A stretch of 64,000 nucleotides of DNA, from NCBI GenBank assembly GCA_963575745.1, contig CAUYUJ010006324.1, forward strand, positions 215,001 through 279,000, written 5' to 3'. The first letter of the stretch is position 1, and each line of letters opens with the position of its first letter. Made by a program: the position numbers and the translations under genes. Below the pieces are notes generated by a model. The model saw nothing but the letters and a program-made list of their open reading frames with translations. It searched no databases and had not been told where the DNA came from. This DNA is from Prorocentrum cordatum. Taxonomy: Eukaryota > Sar > Dinophyceae > Prorocentrales > Prorocentraceae. Shown piece after piece: positions 54,665-64,000 of this stretch.

Positions 54665-54870
54665 CCTGAGGAGGGCCTCGCTTCCCTCCTCCTCCTCGCT
54701 TCCCCTTTTTCTTGCTCCTCGTCCTCCGTGCTCCTCGTTTGCCCCTCTTCCTCCTCCTCCTCCTCCTCCTCCTTGTCCCTCGTTTCCTCTTGATTCCTCG
54801 TCCTTCCCAACCTCTTTCTCGCTCTCCTCGTCCTTGCCCCTTGCTCCTCCTCCTCCTCCTCCTCTTCCCC
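54665..54870. repeat. CTC-rich tract
   Basis: CCTCCTCCTCCTC blocks with CGTCC interruptions. Confidence 0.85.
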
Positions 54871-56305
54871 CTGGTGAGAGAAATTTTTGATTCTCATGAA
54901 AATCCTCCAGCGAAGCGCTTGCAGGGAGCAGGGGAGCTTCGGCCGTGGCGACGCGACCCCCCCCCCGAGGCTCATAAGAAGATGCGAACATGTATGAGGA
55001 AGCCGGACAAACTGGAAGTTGGCAATTGTGTGGAAATGGAAGTGGACGTGGCCAGGGCTGGAATTCTTGGCAGGGACCGAAACAGGCCTGAAACAGTCGC
55101 CAGGGCCGGAAAAACGGAAGCAAACCGGCCAGCGCTGGAACGAGATGGCGGGCTGGGTGCAGACACGTTCTCCAGCTTCCCTGCAACAGTCCCGACCCGC
55201 GGGGTCCCCAGCGAGGGCTCTCCAACACGTGGCGCCGTGCGTCGACGCGGCGAAATTGAACCGCGTCGGGGGGGAGCCACCTCCCTTTTCAGGAGAGGCC
55301 AAGTCCAGACGGAGTAAGCCCAGACGGAGACCGAGCACTTCGTATGGACTTACTTGCTCTGTCTGGACTCAGCAAACAAAAAACTTGCCCAAAAACGTTC
55401 AAACTTCGCACCCCTGCGATGTGATGACAGCGACGTCAAAACGCACGAATTGTTAACACGTTTTCTGGCTCGTCACCTGAGAAGGTGAGAACCCCGAGCC
55501 AACTGCTGCTACAGGCATGTAGTGAAAAGACTAAGGAAGCAGCAAGCAAGGACCACCGTCCACACCCAACCAACCTCCAAATCAGCACAGTGTCGCGTGA
55601 CTGTGCGAGACTCTTTGGACCAACTGAGCACAAGGTGCCTGCCGCACCCTGGGCATCCGACCAAACGTTCAAACCTCGCACCCCAGGCATCCGACGTCCT
55701 GACGTTCTCGGCGCGGGCCCCTCCGAAGCCCCGACCCCTTCCCCTGGCCAGGGGCCGGCCCTCCGCCCCGAGCCGTCCTCGGACGGCCCCCAGGGGGGCC
55801 CGTCGAGGGCCCCCGCGAGGCCGAGCACGAGGAGAACGCACCTCCGCCTTGCCTCTGTCAGGACGCTGGACGTGTCCAGCACGCCGATCCGCGCGCGCCC
55901 GGCGAGGAGTTCGTGGTGCCCAGCGGCTCCAGTGGCTCTCCCCTCGACCCTCCAACTCCATGACCGGAGGGCGTGCGGAAAGCCCACGGCCGCCGAGACC
56001 CCCCCGGCCAGCACCTGAGCGACGGAGCCACGACGGCGCCCCCCCCGCGCGAGCGGAGCTCCTCCTGGCCGTGCCAGTCCGCGCGCTCGCCCCCGCCCGG
56101 CGCGGAGCCTGCGCGGCGGGCCGCGTGCACGCGAGCGGTGCTCACGGCGGCGGCGCGCCCAGGGCGGAAGCGGGGAGAGGGCAAGCCTCCTCGGAGGGCG
56201 GCGGGGCTCGTCAGAGGCCATCCGGCCTTCTGAGGAGCCCTCCGTGCCCTCGCAGAAGGCCTCGATGGACGGCCTCCCCCAGGGGCCGTAGGCGACCCCA
56301 GGAGG
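54871..56305. other. GC-rich unassigned region
   Basis: Long frames are open on both strands (up to 467 codons, 55522-56925), rich in Pro, Arg and Ala. No domain or repeat recognised. Confidence 0.35.
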
Positions 56306-56309
56306 GGAG

Positions 56310-56431
56310 GGCGAGGAGGAGGAGGAGGAGGAGGAGGAGGAGGAGGAGGAGGAGGAGGAGGAGGAGGAGGAGGAGGAGGAGGAGGAGGAGGGAGGGAGGG
56401 AGGGCGGGAGGGAGGGAGGGAGGGAGGGAGG

Positions 56432-56465
<34 letters not shown>

Positions 56466-56490
56466 GAGGGAGGGAGGGAGGAGGAGGAGT
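56310..56490. repeat. (GAG)n and (GGGA)n microsatellites
   Basis: About 28 GAG triplets, then GGGAGGGAGGGA, then GAG again. Confidence 0.95.
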
Positions 56491-57895
56491 AGGACGGGTC
56501 GCCGAAGCCTTTCGGAGAAACCTTGCAGGCCTCGAGAACTTCTCACATTTTTTCGCCCCTGCTGCACCGTGGCCACCGCCCCTGGCAAGGCCAACTATGG
56601 GCCCAAGACCGGTTCACGGTGTGGCTTTGCTGAAAACCCACAAGGCTGCAGAAAGGGCCGTCAAGGAGTCCTTCCGGGCCCAGAGCGGGCATTTTGGGGC
56701 TTTCTGAAAGGCCCGACCCCTCTGCCTTCCGCCCTGGGCGTGCCGCCGACCACGGCGGCGGCGGCGGTCGGACCCACAGTTACGCCCAGTGTCTTGTGCT
56801 ACCCAAGACGTTCCCTGCCGTCCATAGGTACGGCTACCCCCCAAAAACACAAAACAGAAGACCCTCCGTCGGCCAAAACAGAAAGCAGACAAAACATACA
56901 GCTCCTAGCAGTGCTACAGTTCTGAGCTAACCAAGACGTGAGGTCGGACCCATAGTTATGCCCAGCGTTCGGTCGGGCATGTCCCCCTAGAGGCGGGATT
57001 TGGGAGAAAATTGAAAATGCCCCCCCGAGCAATTCAAAAATAGCCAACAAATATTCAAACATCGTCCCCATCTATTTTTTGCAACTATGTTTGAATATTC
57101 TTCCTGTAGGGGGACGCGGCCGACTTAAGCCCAATGTCTTGTGTGAACCAAGACGTTTTCTTTCGTCGTCTTCGGCCTCGGGGGGGCTGGTCGGGCCCCG
57201 TGGCTGCTATCAGAAGTCTCAGGACGAGAACTCGGCCCTGGGGAGAGGGTCGAGACTTCCTGCGTCACCCAGCTTCGCGCCCTCGCGTCCCACGATCGGG
57301 CGCACGCCAGCACGGATGAGGGACACGTGGATCTGGCGCGCGGCCGCCAGATCCATGGACCGGGAGAAGGCAGCCCCGTGAACTGGCGCCAGCACCGCCC
57401 GACTTGGTGGCGGAGCGCGTCGACTCTGTATGTAAACGGGGCCCGTCGCTGATACGCGCGGCTCAATCCATGTTTGCGTTTCCTCGACACACCTGACTCG
57501 TATGGCGCTCTCAAACCCGTGCCTTTTTTCCGTGGCTCGGTCTAGCTTTCGGCCTCCGGGGCCTCTTCAGGGCAACTCTTGACTGAAATGGCTCAGGCGT
57601 GAAGTCCACAAGCGTACATGTGACACACTGCTGACTGCAATGCTGTGCGATAGGCGAGTAGCTACACACGCGAATGACCATCAACAATCCCCCTGTACTA
57701 GATGCTCGCTGATTCCTATTGCCGATTCCTGTTTTGGATGCGCGACGCGCAGCCCTCTTCGCGCCCTCGCGCCGCCCCCTGGGAGAAGGGCAGCCGCTCC
57801 GCCCCGGCCGTGCTGCGAGCCGCGCGGCCACCTCCGCGCCCCCGCGGGTGACCTGACGCACCCGTGCGTGCAGCCGTCACATGGGCTTCTCGCGG
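56491..57895. other. Unassigned region with short duplicated words
   Basis: 'CCCAGTGTCTTGTGCTACCC' with AAGACGTT near 56787 recurs as 'CCCAATGTCTTGTGTGAACC' with AAGACGTT near 57130. 'GGTCGGACCCA' also occurs twice. 'GGTCGGGCATGTCCC' near 56971 recurs at 50356. The TTGAATATT/AATATTCAA words near 57050-57095 form a weak inverted repeat. No gene recognised. Confidence 0.4.
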
Positions 57896-57899
57896 GCGA

Positions 57900-58020
57900 G
57901 GGGCGACGCGGGGAGGGGGAAGAGGAAGAGGGGGAGGAGGAGGAGGAGGAGAGGGAGGAGGAGGAGGAGGAGGAGGAGGAGGAGGAGGAGGAGGAGGAGG
58001 AGGAGGAGGAGGAGGAGGAA
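57900..58020. repeat. (GAG)n microsatellite
   Basis: GAG triplets, pure over about 75 bp, leading directly into composite repeat copy 3. Confidence 0.95.
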
Positions 58021-58023
58021 GAC

Positions 58024-58495
58024 CAGTGCATACCCAAGAGTCATCAACGATGTTGGAAAAAACCCTCCCTTCAAGCTCCCTCTTCATAGGCCCCTACAAC
58101 GGTTCATTTCCACAGAGGGACCTGCCTCGTTGGAAGACAACCGCTTGAAGACCCTGAAACATGCCAAAACACCATTCTCGGTATTCCAACGCCACGGATG
58201 AACTTGACTGTTGCGTCTTGACGATCTGGAATCGTGCCAGAACGCCGTTCCTGGGACTTGTGCGCCGCGCTGAAGCGAGAACCACATTTTGAAAAGGAGC
58301 CGCCCTCAATCCGTGAAACTAGTGCAAATGTTTAAAACGAATGTGCGCCGCGCTGAGGCGAGAACCACATTTTGAAAACGACCCGCCCTTCATCCGTGAA
58401 ACTGTTGCCAATTTTGAAGCTTCAGAATCATAAATGGTGAGGAAGTCTCAGGCGAAACGCCTGGCTCGCCCCAAAAACTGGCCTCCTGGTGCGAC
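58024..58495 (+). repeat. Composite dispersed repeat, copy 3
   Basis: CCCAAGAGTCATCAACGATG at 58033, about 215 bp close to copy 1. Then come two ~68-bp units ('GAATGTGCGCCGCGCTGAGG', 'GAGAACCACATTTTGAAAA', 'CCGCCCTTCATCCGTGAAAC') and an end containing 'GAGGAAGTCTCAGGCGAAAC', which differs at one position from the 62-bp satellite core at 48 kb. Confidence 0.9.
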
Positions 58496-59045
58496 AGGGG
58501 GAAATTATTTACTAGGAAAAGGAGTGGAGGAGGAAGGTTCTACAGCCAACCCGTATCATGAGGATGCGGCGGGCGGGCCTTGGAGGCCCACGTGAGCGTT
58601 TCTCGAACGATGCTGGCCGGCGAGAATGTATACTGGCTGTCGTGCGAAGTGCGCGTGTATCCGCTCATCCGCCACAGAAATTACCCTGAGGCACGAGTTG
58701 GAATGTCCTCATGTCCCTTGGAATCCTCCGTCCTCAATCCTCAATGCTCGGCTCGGCTCGGCTCCGCGCGTGTGGCGCCATAAATGCGCGGCGGAGTGGG
58801 CGCCGAGGCGCCTGCATTGGAAGACATCGGCAAACAAATCTGCATGTGAAAATCATGTATGGGAGGCGTCAAAGGAGGATTGCCCGCGAGGCTCCAGCTG
58901 CAGTGCTCAGCTAGTCTGAGTGAGACACAAGACACAATCATCGATGAACGAATACAAAGGGGACCAGACCTCAAATTCCCTGTTTCTCTGGTGCGCGTCG
59001 CGTGCCTCCTGGGGCTTGGTGAATCTTCCCGCGTGACTTTTTCGG
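58496..59045. other. Unassigned spacer
   Basis: Mixed sequence with short + frames; no gene or repeat recognised. Confidence 0.3.
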
Positions 59046-59450
59046 AGGCTAGAAGGTCCCAAGACGGGCCTGGAGGGCCCCCAAAGCCCCCCAAGACGGA
59101 CCAAGATCACACCCTGAGTCGCCTGAAGATCGCTCCAAGTCGCCCAAGATGGCCTCCAGACGGCCCAACGAGACCCCAAGACGCCCCAAGGGGGGGGGTC
59201 CAAGATGCCTCCCAGGAGGCCCCGAGAGGCCCAAATCATGTACTTCCCATTGGCTTTTCACTGATTTGGGCGCCCTCGCCTTTTCAAGTTGTCGACGCTC
59301 CGAGACGGCATAAGAAGGCGCCAAAAGAGGCCCCAGAGTCGGAACACAGACCGGCATTTCGAGCTCTCCACCCCACGATGGCCTTGGAGACAGCCAGCAG
59401 GCCCCCCCAGAAACCCCCCAGTGGATCCAGGAGGCCCCCAAGCGGACTTA
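59046..59450 (+). repeat. CCAAGA dispersed repeat, copy 10
   Basis: Left arm, core at about 59230-59310 ('CTTCCCATTGGCTTTTCACT', 'GGGCGCCCTCGCCTTTTC'), short right arm. Confidence 0.8.
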
Positions 59451-59689
59451 CTTTGAGTGAGGCTGAGGGGTCAGGTCTGCAGAAGACCCCAAACAGACGT
59501 CAAGGGGCGCAACCAACCTGTTCGCTCGAGCTGAAATTGATGCAACACACCCAGCTTCAAGCCAAAACTTTTGACATTAGCGAATGGCTGGATGTTGCAC
59601 ACCTTCCTCGGCTTAACCAGCGAGGCGCTTGACAACCTTGACGTCCTTTTTGGTGGCCCTGCAGAGGAAAGCGCTCTCTCTGACCCTCG

Positions 59690-60070
59690 GCCCTACTCAA
59701 GACTTAACCAGGCCCACAGATGCCCCCAAGAGGCCTCCGAGAAGCGCCAACGCCACCCCAAACCGCCTCCATGAGGCTTCCGAGAGGCCTCCCAGGAGAT
59801 CCCTGCAAGCATCCGAGAAGCCCCTGGCCAACAACCACGGCACAATGGCGGAATGGGCCGAATGCCGCTTGACCCGCTTGGCACGGGGGACGCAAAGCGC
59901 AGCTTACCTTTTGAGTGCACGAGATCGCTGGCTTGTCCTTTCTTCCTCGTCTTGCGTCCTCTCTTCCCCTCGTCCTTGTCGCATCCTTGAGGGGTCTTGG
60001 GGCCCTCTTGGGCCGTCCTGGGAGACTCCCAGGATGTCTTCGGACCCTCTTGAGCCATCTTGAAGCCAAT
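59690..60070. repeat. CCAAGA-like fragments in both orientations, copy 11
   Basis: CCCAAGAGGCC words at 59700-59830, then the inverted words GGGCCCTCTTGGGCCGTC at about 59990-60060. Confidence 0.6.
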
Positions 60071-60194
60071 AAAGAAATATTTCAAGACGATGATAGAAGC
60101 ATCCTTTAAAACATTCGATGTTGGATAATGATCGTATGTTTAAGGATGTCCTTAGCCCAATCGCCATTCTCGGCTGCCTGGAGGGCGCCCTTGG

Positions 60195-60485
60195 ACTGTT
60201 TGGACCGTCCAGTGTCTGAATGTCGTGCTCTCCCCGTTTGGACAACCAATTTTCCCGAACCACGTGGTTTCCATGTTTGAACCACCTGTTTTCCATGTTT
60301 GGACCGCCCGCTGTCCGATCGTCGCGTTTTCCTAGCTTGGACCGTCCATCTGTGCTCGGAGCTGTCACAAAGAGAATGTGCAGAAAGCTGGATCGCCCGC
60401 TCTTCAGAACAATGCGTTTTCCTCGTGTGGACATTCCTCTGTCCGAGTGTTGTGCGTTACCCGCTTGGACCGCTAAAACCTGGGA
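60195..60485. repeat. ~38-bp degenerate tandem repeat (GTTTGGACCGCCCGCTGTCC)
   Basis: Seven or so units: TTTGGACCGTCCAGTGTCTG, 'TCGTGCTCTCCCC', 'GTTTTCCTAGCTTGGACCG'. Strong drift between units. Confidence 0.75.
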
Positions 60486-61060
60486 CACTTGAGCACTCAT
60501 GGCCTGATTCAAACACCTCCTTCCTTCTTCCGCCCCGCCCCTCTTGCTCCTGTTGCTCACCCTCCTCCCCTGCCCCACCACTGGCGGAATGTGATGACCT
60601 TCTGCTATGCAGGGACAAAGCTAAAGAACGCATGGACCTGCCCAGCCCATTGGACACGCATGTACCTCGCCCCTTGGCCCCTCGCCAGCCCCACGCCAAC
60701 GGGCGAGCATGTGTACGGGCGCAGCACCGCGCTGGACGCGTAGTCATCGGCCGCGGCAGCCAAGCGAAGACACAATACTGCATCGCGCGGTGTTCGGATG
60801 CCTGCACCGAAGACAACTCCTCTCAGCTCCGCCCTCCTCGTCCCTCATTCTGCCTCCTCCTTCTCCTCGCCCTCATTTGTCCTCTCCGCGCCCCCCGGTC
60901 GTCCAACGCCTGCGGCTCCTCCTGCCGCCGCCTCCTCCCTCTCCTTCTCCTTCCTCGTCCTCCACCTCCTCCTCTCTCCTTGTCGTGGTACTCCTCCTCC
61001 TCCTCCTCCTCCTGCGCCTACCTGCCCCTCCTCCCCGTCAGTCCCCCATCCTCCGACGCA
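60486..61060. other. Unassigned region ending in CTC-rich tracts
   Basis: Mixed sequence then CCTCCTCCTCC-type pyrimidine stretches at 60830-61015. No gene recognised. Confidence 0.35.
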
Positions 61061-61130
61061 AAGCAAAGCAAAGCAATGCAAAGCAATGCAATACAATGCA
61101 AAGCATAGCGACGCAATGTAAAGCAATGGA
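61060..61130. repeat. (CAAAG/CAATG)n pentamer repeat
   Basis: AAGCAAAGCAATGCAAAGC units, about 14 pentamers. Confidence 0.9.
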
Positions 61131-61144
61131 AAACGAACTGCTGG

Positions 61145-61390
61145 CTTGAAGTGCCCCCGTGATATCATCGCCCGTTGGCTTAAAACAGCTCCCCTGAAAT
61201 ATCCTCACCCGCTGGCTGAAAACACTGCCCCGAAACATCCTCCCCCCCCTGTGCCCTAAACATTGCCCTCCGAAATATCCTCGCCCCCCCGTGGCTTGAA
61301 AGCTGCACCCGAAATATCCTCATCCACCCTGGCCAAAGCTGCCCTTACAAGATCCTCACACACCCCTGGCGCGAAACTGCTGCATCATTG
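61145..61390. repeat. ~43-bp repeat (GAAATATCCTC)
   Basis: Six units of 'CCCGAAATATCCTCACCC' and 'GGCTTGAAAACTGCC'. The core GAAATATCCTC resembles GAGACATCCTC of the 75-bp array. Confidence 0.8.
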
Positions 61391-61700
61391 CAGTGTGCCT
61401 CGCGATAGTTAAATTACGGGCTGGGCCTGTAAATCACAGCAAAGCTGCTTCTGCGACAGTGCAGAGACAACGAGTGAAGTGTCCTCAGGTTTCTTGTGCA
61501 TGTCTGTATGCGGTGTCGTCGATGCTGGGTACTCATGCCTGGATCCCCAGAGTTCTCGACGTGGTAGCGCGTGTGGCTGGCCTTCCCGCATGTTTTTTTC
61601 TGACCTTTCTGGACGTCCTCGGAACCTCTTTGGGAACCTCAGGGGACATTTTGAGGGTCGCTCGGGAGCGTGCTGGAGGTTTCGGAGGTCGTCTCTGGGA
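61391..61700. other. Unassigned spacer
   Basis: Mixed sequence with open frames on both strands; no gene recognised. Confidence 0.3.
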
Positions 61701-61708
61701 AGGGAGCT

Positions 61709-61709
61709 C

Positions 61710-61746
<37 letters not shown>
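61709..61746. repeat. (GT)n microsatellite
   Basis: About 18 uninterrupted GT dinucleotides. Confidence 0.98.
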
Positions 61747-61747
<1 letters not shown>

Positions 61748-61824
61748 TGCGTTCCCCCTGGCGGGACCCTTGGAATTCTCTTGACGTGGTCTTGGGCCGG
61801 CACGGGGGCGTTCGGAGGCCGTCA

Positions 61825-62275
61825 GAAACAAAGAACCGGAAAACGATGAGCGGAAAACGGAACACCGAAAACAAAAACCGGACAACGAAAACCCCCAAAC
61901 CGTGTACAAACAACGGAAACCTAAATCTGGAAACCGGAACCCCAAAAACGGAAACCCGGAAACGGAAAAAAGAAACCGGAAAACGGGAACCGGAAAACGG
62001 ACAACGAAAAACGGAAAACGGAAAACGGAAACCGGAAGCAGAAACCGGAAACCGGTAAACAGAAACCGGAAACCGGAAACCGGAAAACAGAAACCGAAAC
62101 CGGAAACCGGAAACCCGGAACCGAAAACTGGAAACGGAGAACAAAAACTGGAAACCGGAAACTGGAAACTGGAAACGGAAAGCGGAAAGCTGAAAGCGGA
62201 AACTGGAACCGACCGGAAAGCGGACAACGGAATTCTGTTTTCCGATCGGGTTTTCCGTTTTCCGTTTCCCGTCCC
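61825..62275. repeat. (CCGGAAAA)n short tandem array with an inverted tail
   Basis: About 430 bp of 7-8-bp units CCGGAAA/ACGGAAA. At 62235-62275 the polarity flips to TTTTCCGTTTTCCGTTTCCC, the reverse complement of the array, so the end can fold back. Confidence 0.9.
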
Positions 62276-62279
62276 GGGC

Positions 62280-63415
62280 CGGCATCCCCGCTGACCGGAA
62301 CCATCTGCGGAAGAGTTCTGACTGGACCAGTGGGGCCTCCTGAGGCCGTCCGAACTCGGCAGAGAAGTAGCGGCGTAACACATACTGACGATCTGAATTG
62401 AATTTGGAAATCAGTCTGGCAGAATCGGGAGACGGGCGCTGGCGTGCACGCAGACGAATAACACATGTGTGCAGTGCGTGAATCGACGTCGCCATCAGCG
62501 CGACAGTGTAAGCGAATCCATTTTCCAACCAGGTTGGCAAGAACACGTCGTGGGAACACAACCCGAACACAATTCATGACGCTGGAGCAGAAGCACAGCA
62601 ACGACACATACTAATCAGAAAAGCAGTGCGCGAGACATGTACGCCTGATGGCGTCAATCGGAAGCAATGTGAATCCCCAGAGGCAATGCTTGGGTTAACA
62701 CATCCTCCTGGTATGCAAAGATTCGGAGATAGTCGCACTACAATGCGCGATGCCGGCCTGGGCTCAACCCGTATAAATAATGGAAAATGGGTTCAACCAA
62801 GAAAACGCATCCAACATAACATCCAAGATCCGAATAACATTCGGGCTCCTGGAAGATGGAGCACAAGTAGAACATTTACGATGTATTGGGAAAACTGTCA
62901 AGGACGTCCGTTTCACGAGTAGCCAGTACGTACGTGAATGTCCATCAATTCCCGAGCAAATGATCTTCCATTCGGAAAATCAACAACCAAAGCAAAAGGG
63001 AAACTTAGAATGGAGCTTGCAGGGTGAATGAGCCGGAAGGGAGGAATGACGGTGGGTGGAAAGGGCCCGGCCTGAGCGGCTATTCATCACCCAACCACCA
63101 TCATTGAAGGTTCGAAGCCTGATCAAGTCGAAGCCAAAATCGATTAAACCAGATACGTCTGGGATCACTCCCCATATTTTGGAATTGGCTGTGGTCTCAC
63201 ATGACCAGCTCAATCTCGAATCGACTCGATCCCGACAGATTAGAACTTAGCCCCAGGATGGGTCCTCCGAATTCGCCATCGTGCTTTCAGCACGAAGTGG
63301 AGTGCCCCAAGGCTTATGCAGTTGTGAGGGGTGGATGGAAGGGTTGTAAGGTTCTTCAGGGGCTGGACCGCTAAATTCCCAGAATTCGGGGGAATTCCTG
63401 GGCGCTGCTGGGCAC
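62280..63415. other. Lower-GC unassigned region with protein-like frames
   Basis: The least repetitive part of the right half. A minus frame reads MFGLCSHDVFLPTWLENGFA and SDRQYVLRRYFSAEFGRPQE (62570-62300). A plus frame reads MENGFNQENASNITSKIRIT and FGLLEDGAQVEHLRCIGKTV (62780-63031). Both have balanced composition but neither is recognised or long enough to call a gene. Confidence 0.3.
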
Positions 63416-63419
63416 TTGT

Positions 63420-64000
63420 GGGGTGACCCGTGGTGGCCTCCGGGACGGTCCCCTCGCCAAGGGGGGCCCCACAATGCGCCAAGAGAGCCGCAGGAGGCCG
63501 CCCAGACTGTCCAAAGAGAGCCCCGCCTCGCCGAAAGATCGCTACACGACGCCTAAGATGGCCTCTAGACGGTCAAGACGCCTCCGAGACGCCTCCAAGA
63601 GGCTTCCAAGAGGCTTCCAAGAGTTCCCCCAAGAGGGCCACAAGAGGCAAACTCAGTGGATTTCTTTCGGGATTTTGCCAGATTTTAGTTGTTGTATCTT
63701 TTCGGTTTCCCGGCTTTCCGAGACGGCCCAAGAGGCCCCAAAGATCGCCCCAAGACGGCCTAAAAGATCGCCAAGAGGGCGCCGAGACGGCGCAAGAGGC
63801 TCCCAAGACGAGGCTTCCAAGACGGCCCAAGACGGCCCTAAAACACCCCAAGAGGCCCCAAGAAGACCCCAAGAGGCCCCCAAGAAGCTTTCAAAAGCTC
63901 CCACCCGCGAGGCTCCCAGGAGGCCTCAAAACTGCCCCAGAGATGCATCCCCGAGAACCCTCCGAAAAGACCCCAAGAAATATCCACGAGGCCGCTGATC
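63420..64000 (+). repeat. CCAAGA dispersed repeat, copy 12, runs off the window
   Basis: Left arm, AT-rich core at about 63655-63725 ('GGATTTCTTTCGGGATTTTG', 'TTTTCGGTTTCCCGGC', 'TTTCCGAGACGG'), then CCAAGA right arm to the last base. Confidence 0.9.

Noticed and set aside
55522-56925. 467-codon forward frame
   Set aside because: Low-complexity Arg/Pro composition with a GAG array inside it; no domain.

Overview
This 64 kb window reads as nuclear DNA of a GC-rich eukaryote. My best guess is a dinoflagellate-type alga. That rests on three kinds of decayed retroelement protein: a tyrosine-recombinase retrotransposon, a LINE-type RNase H tail, and a lone reverse transcriptase with an FDVDNFF motif. 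It also rests on the very high load of satellites and trinucleotide repeats and the lack of any compact gene cluster. The taxon is an inference. I saw no spliced-leader relic, rRNA, tRNA, bacterial operon or CRISPR array. I find no intact, confidently functional host gene. Most long open frames lie in low-complexity or satellite DNA and are open on several frames at once.

Layout. 0-4 kb: an AT-richer stretch, a CCA-type microsatellite, a 27-bp repeat and a ~99-bp satellite bracketed by two ~130-bp direct repeats. 4-10.3 kb: a reverse-transcriptase pseudogene cut in two by about 3.2 kb of 'CCAAGA' dispersed repeats. 10.3-20 kb: microsatellites, the first copy of a composite repeat, and three tandem arrays (152, 75 and ~52 bp), followed by more CCAAGA tracts. 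20.8-27.6 kb: the best defined element, a DIRS/PAT/Ngaro-like tyrosine-recombinase retrotransposon on the minus strand. Its repeats are arranged A1 - coding - B1 A2 - B2, and both outer edges abut degenerate GAT arrays. 28.2-29.1 kb: a LINE-like RNase H plus zinc-knuckle tail, also on the minus strand. 29-33 kb: an inverted repeat, purine/pyrimidine arrays and composite repeat copy 2. 33-36 kb: a large satellite field ending in CTC and GAT arrays. 36-47 kb: mostly unassigned DNA with a ~180-190-bp satellite at 39.3-40.5 kb, scattered microsatellites and a strong foldback at 46.6 kb. 47.3-49.5 kb: a ~62-bp satellite. 49.5-64 kb: decayed coding fragments, more CCAAGA tracts, a GAT array, composite repeat copy 3 and several small satellites. 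The window ends inside a CCAAGA tract.

What ties the window together. First, the tyrosine-recombinase element looks structurally complete but genetically dead: it has in-frame stops, frame changes and an apparent loss of the nucleophilic tyrosine. Second, a short core, GAGGATGTCTC, recurs in three otherwise different satellites and, with one or two changes, in two further repeat families. Third, the CCAAGA family has a recurring AT-rich core inside GC-rich arms and appears at about twelve places. All similarities were judged by eye, and no database search was possible.
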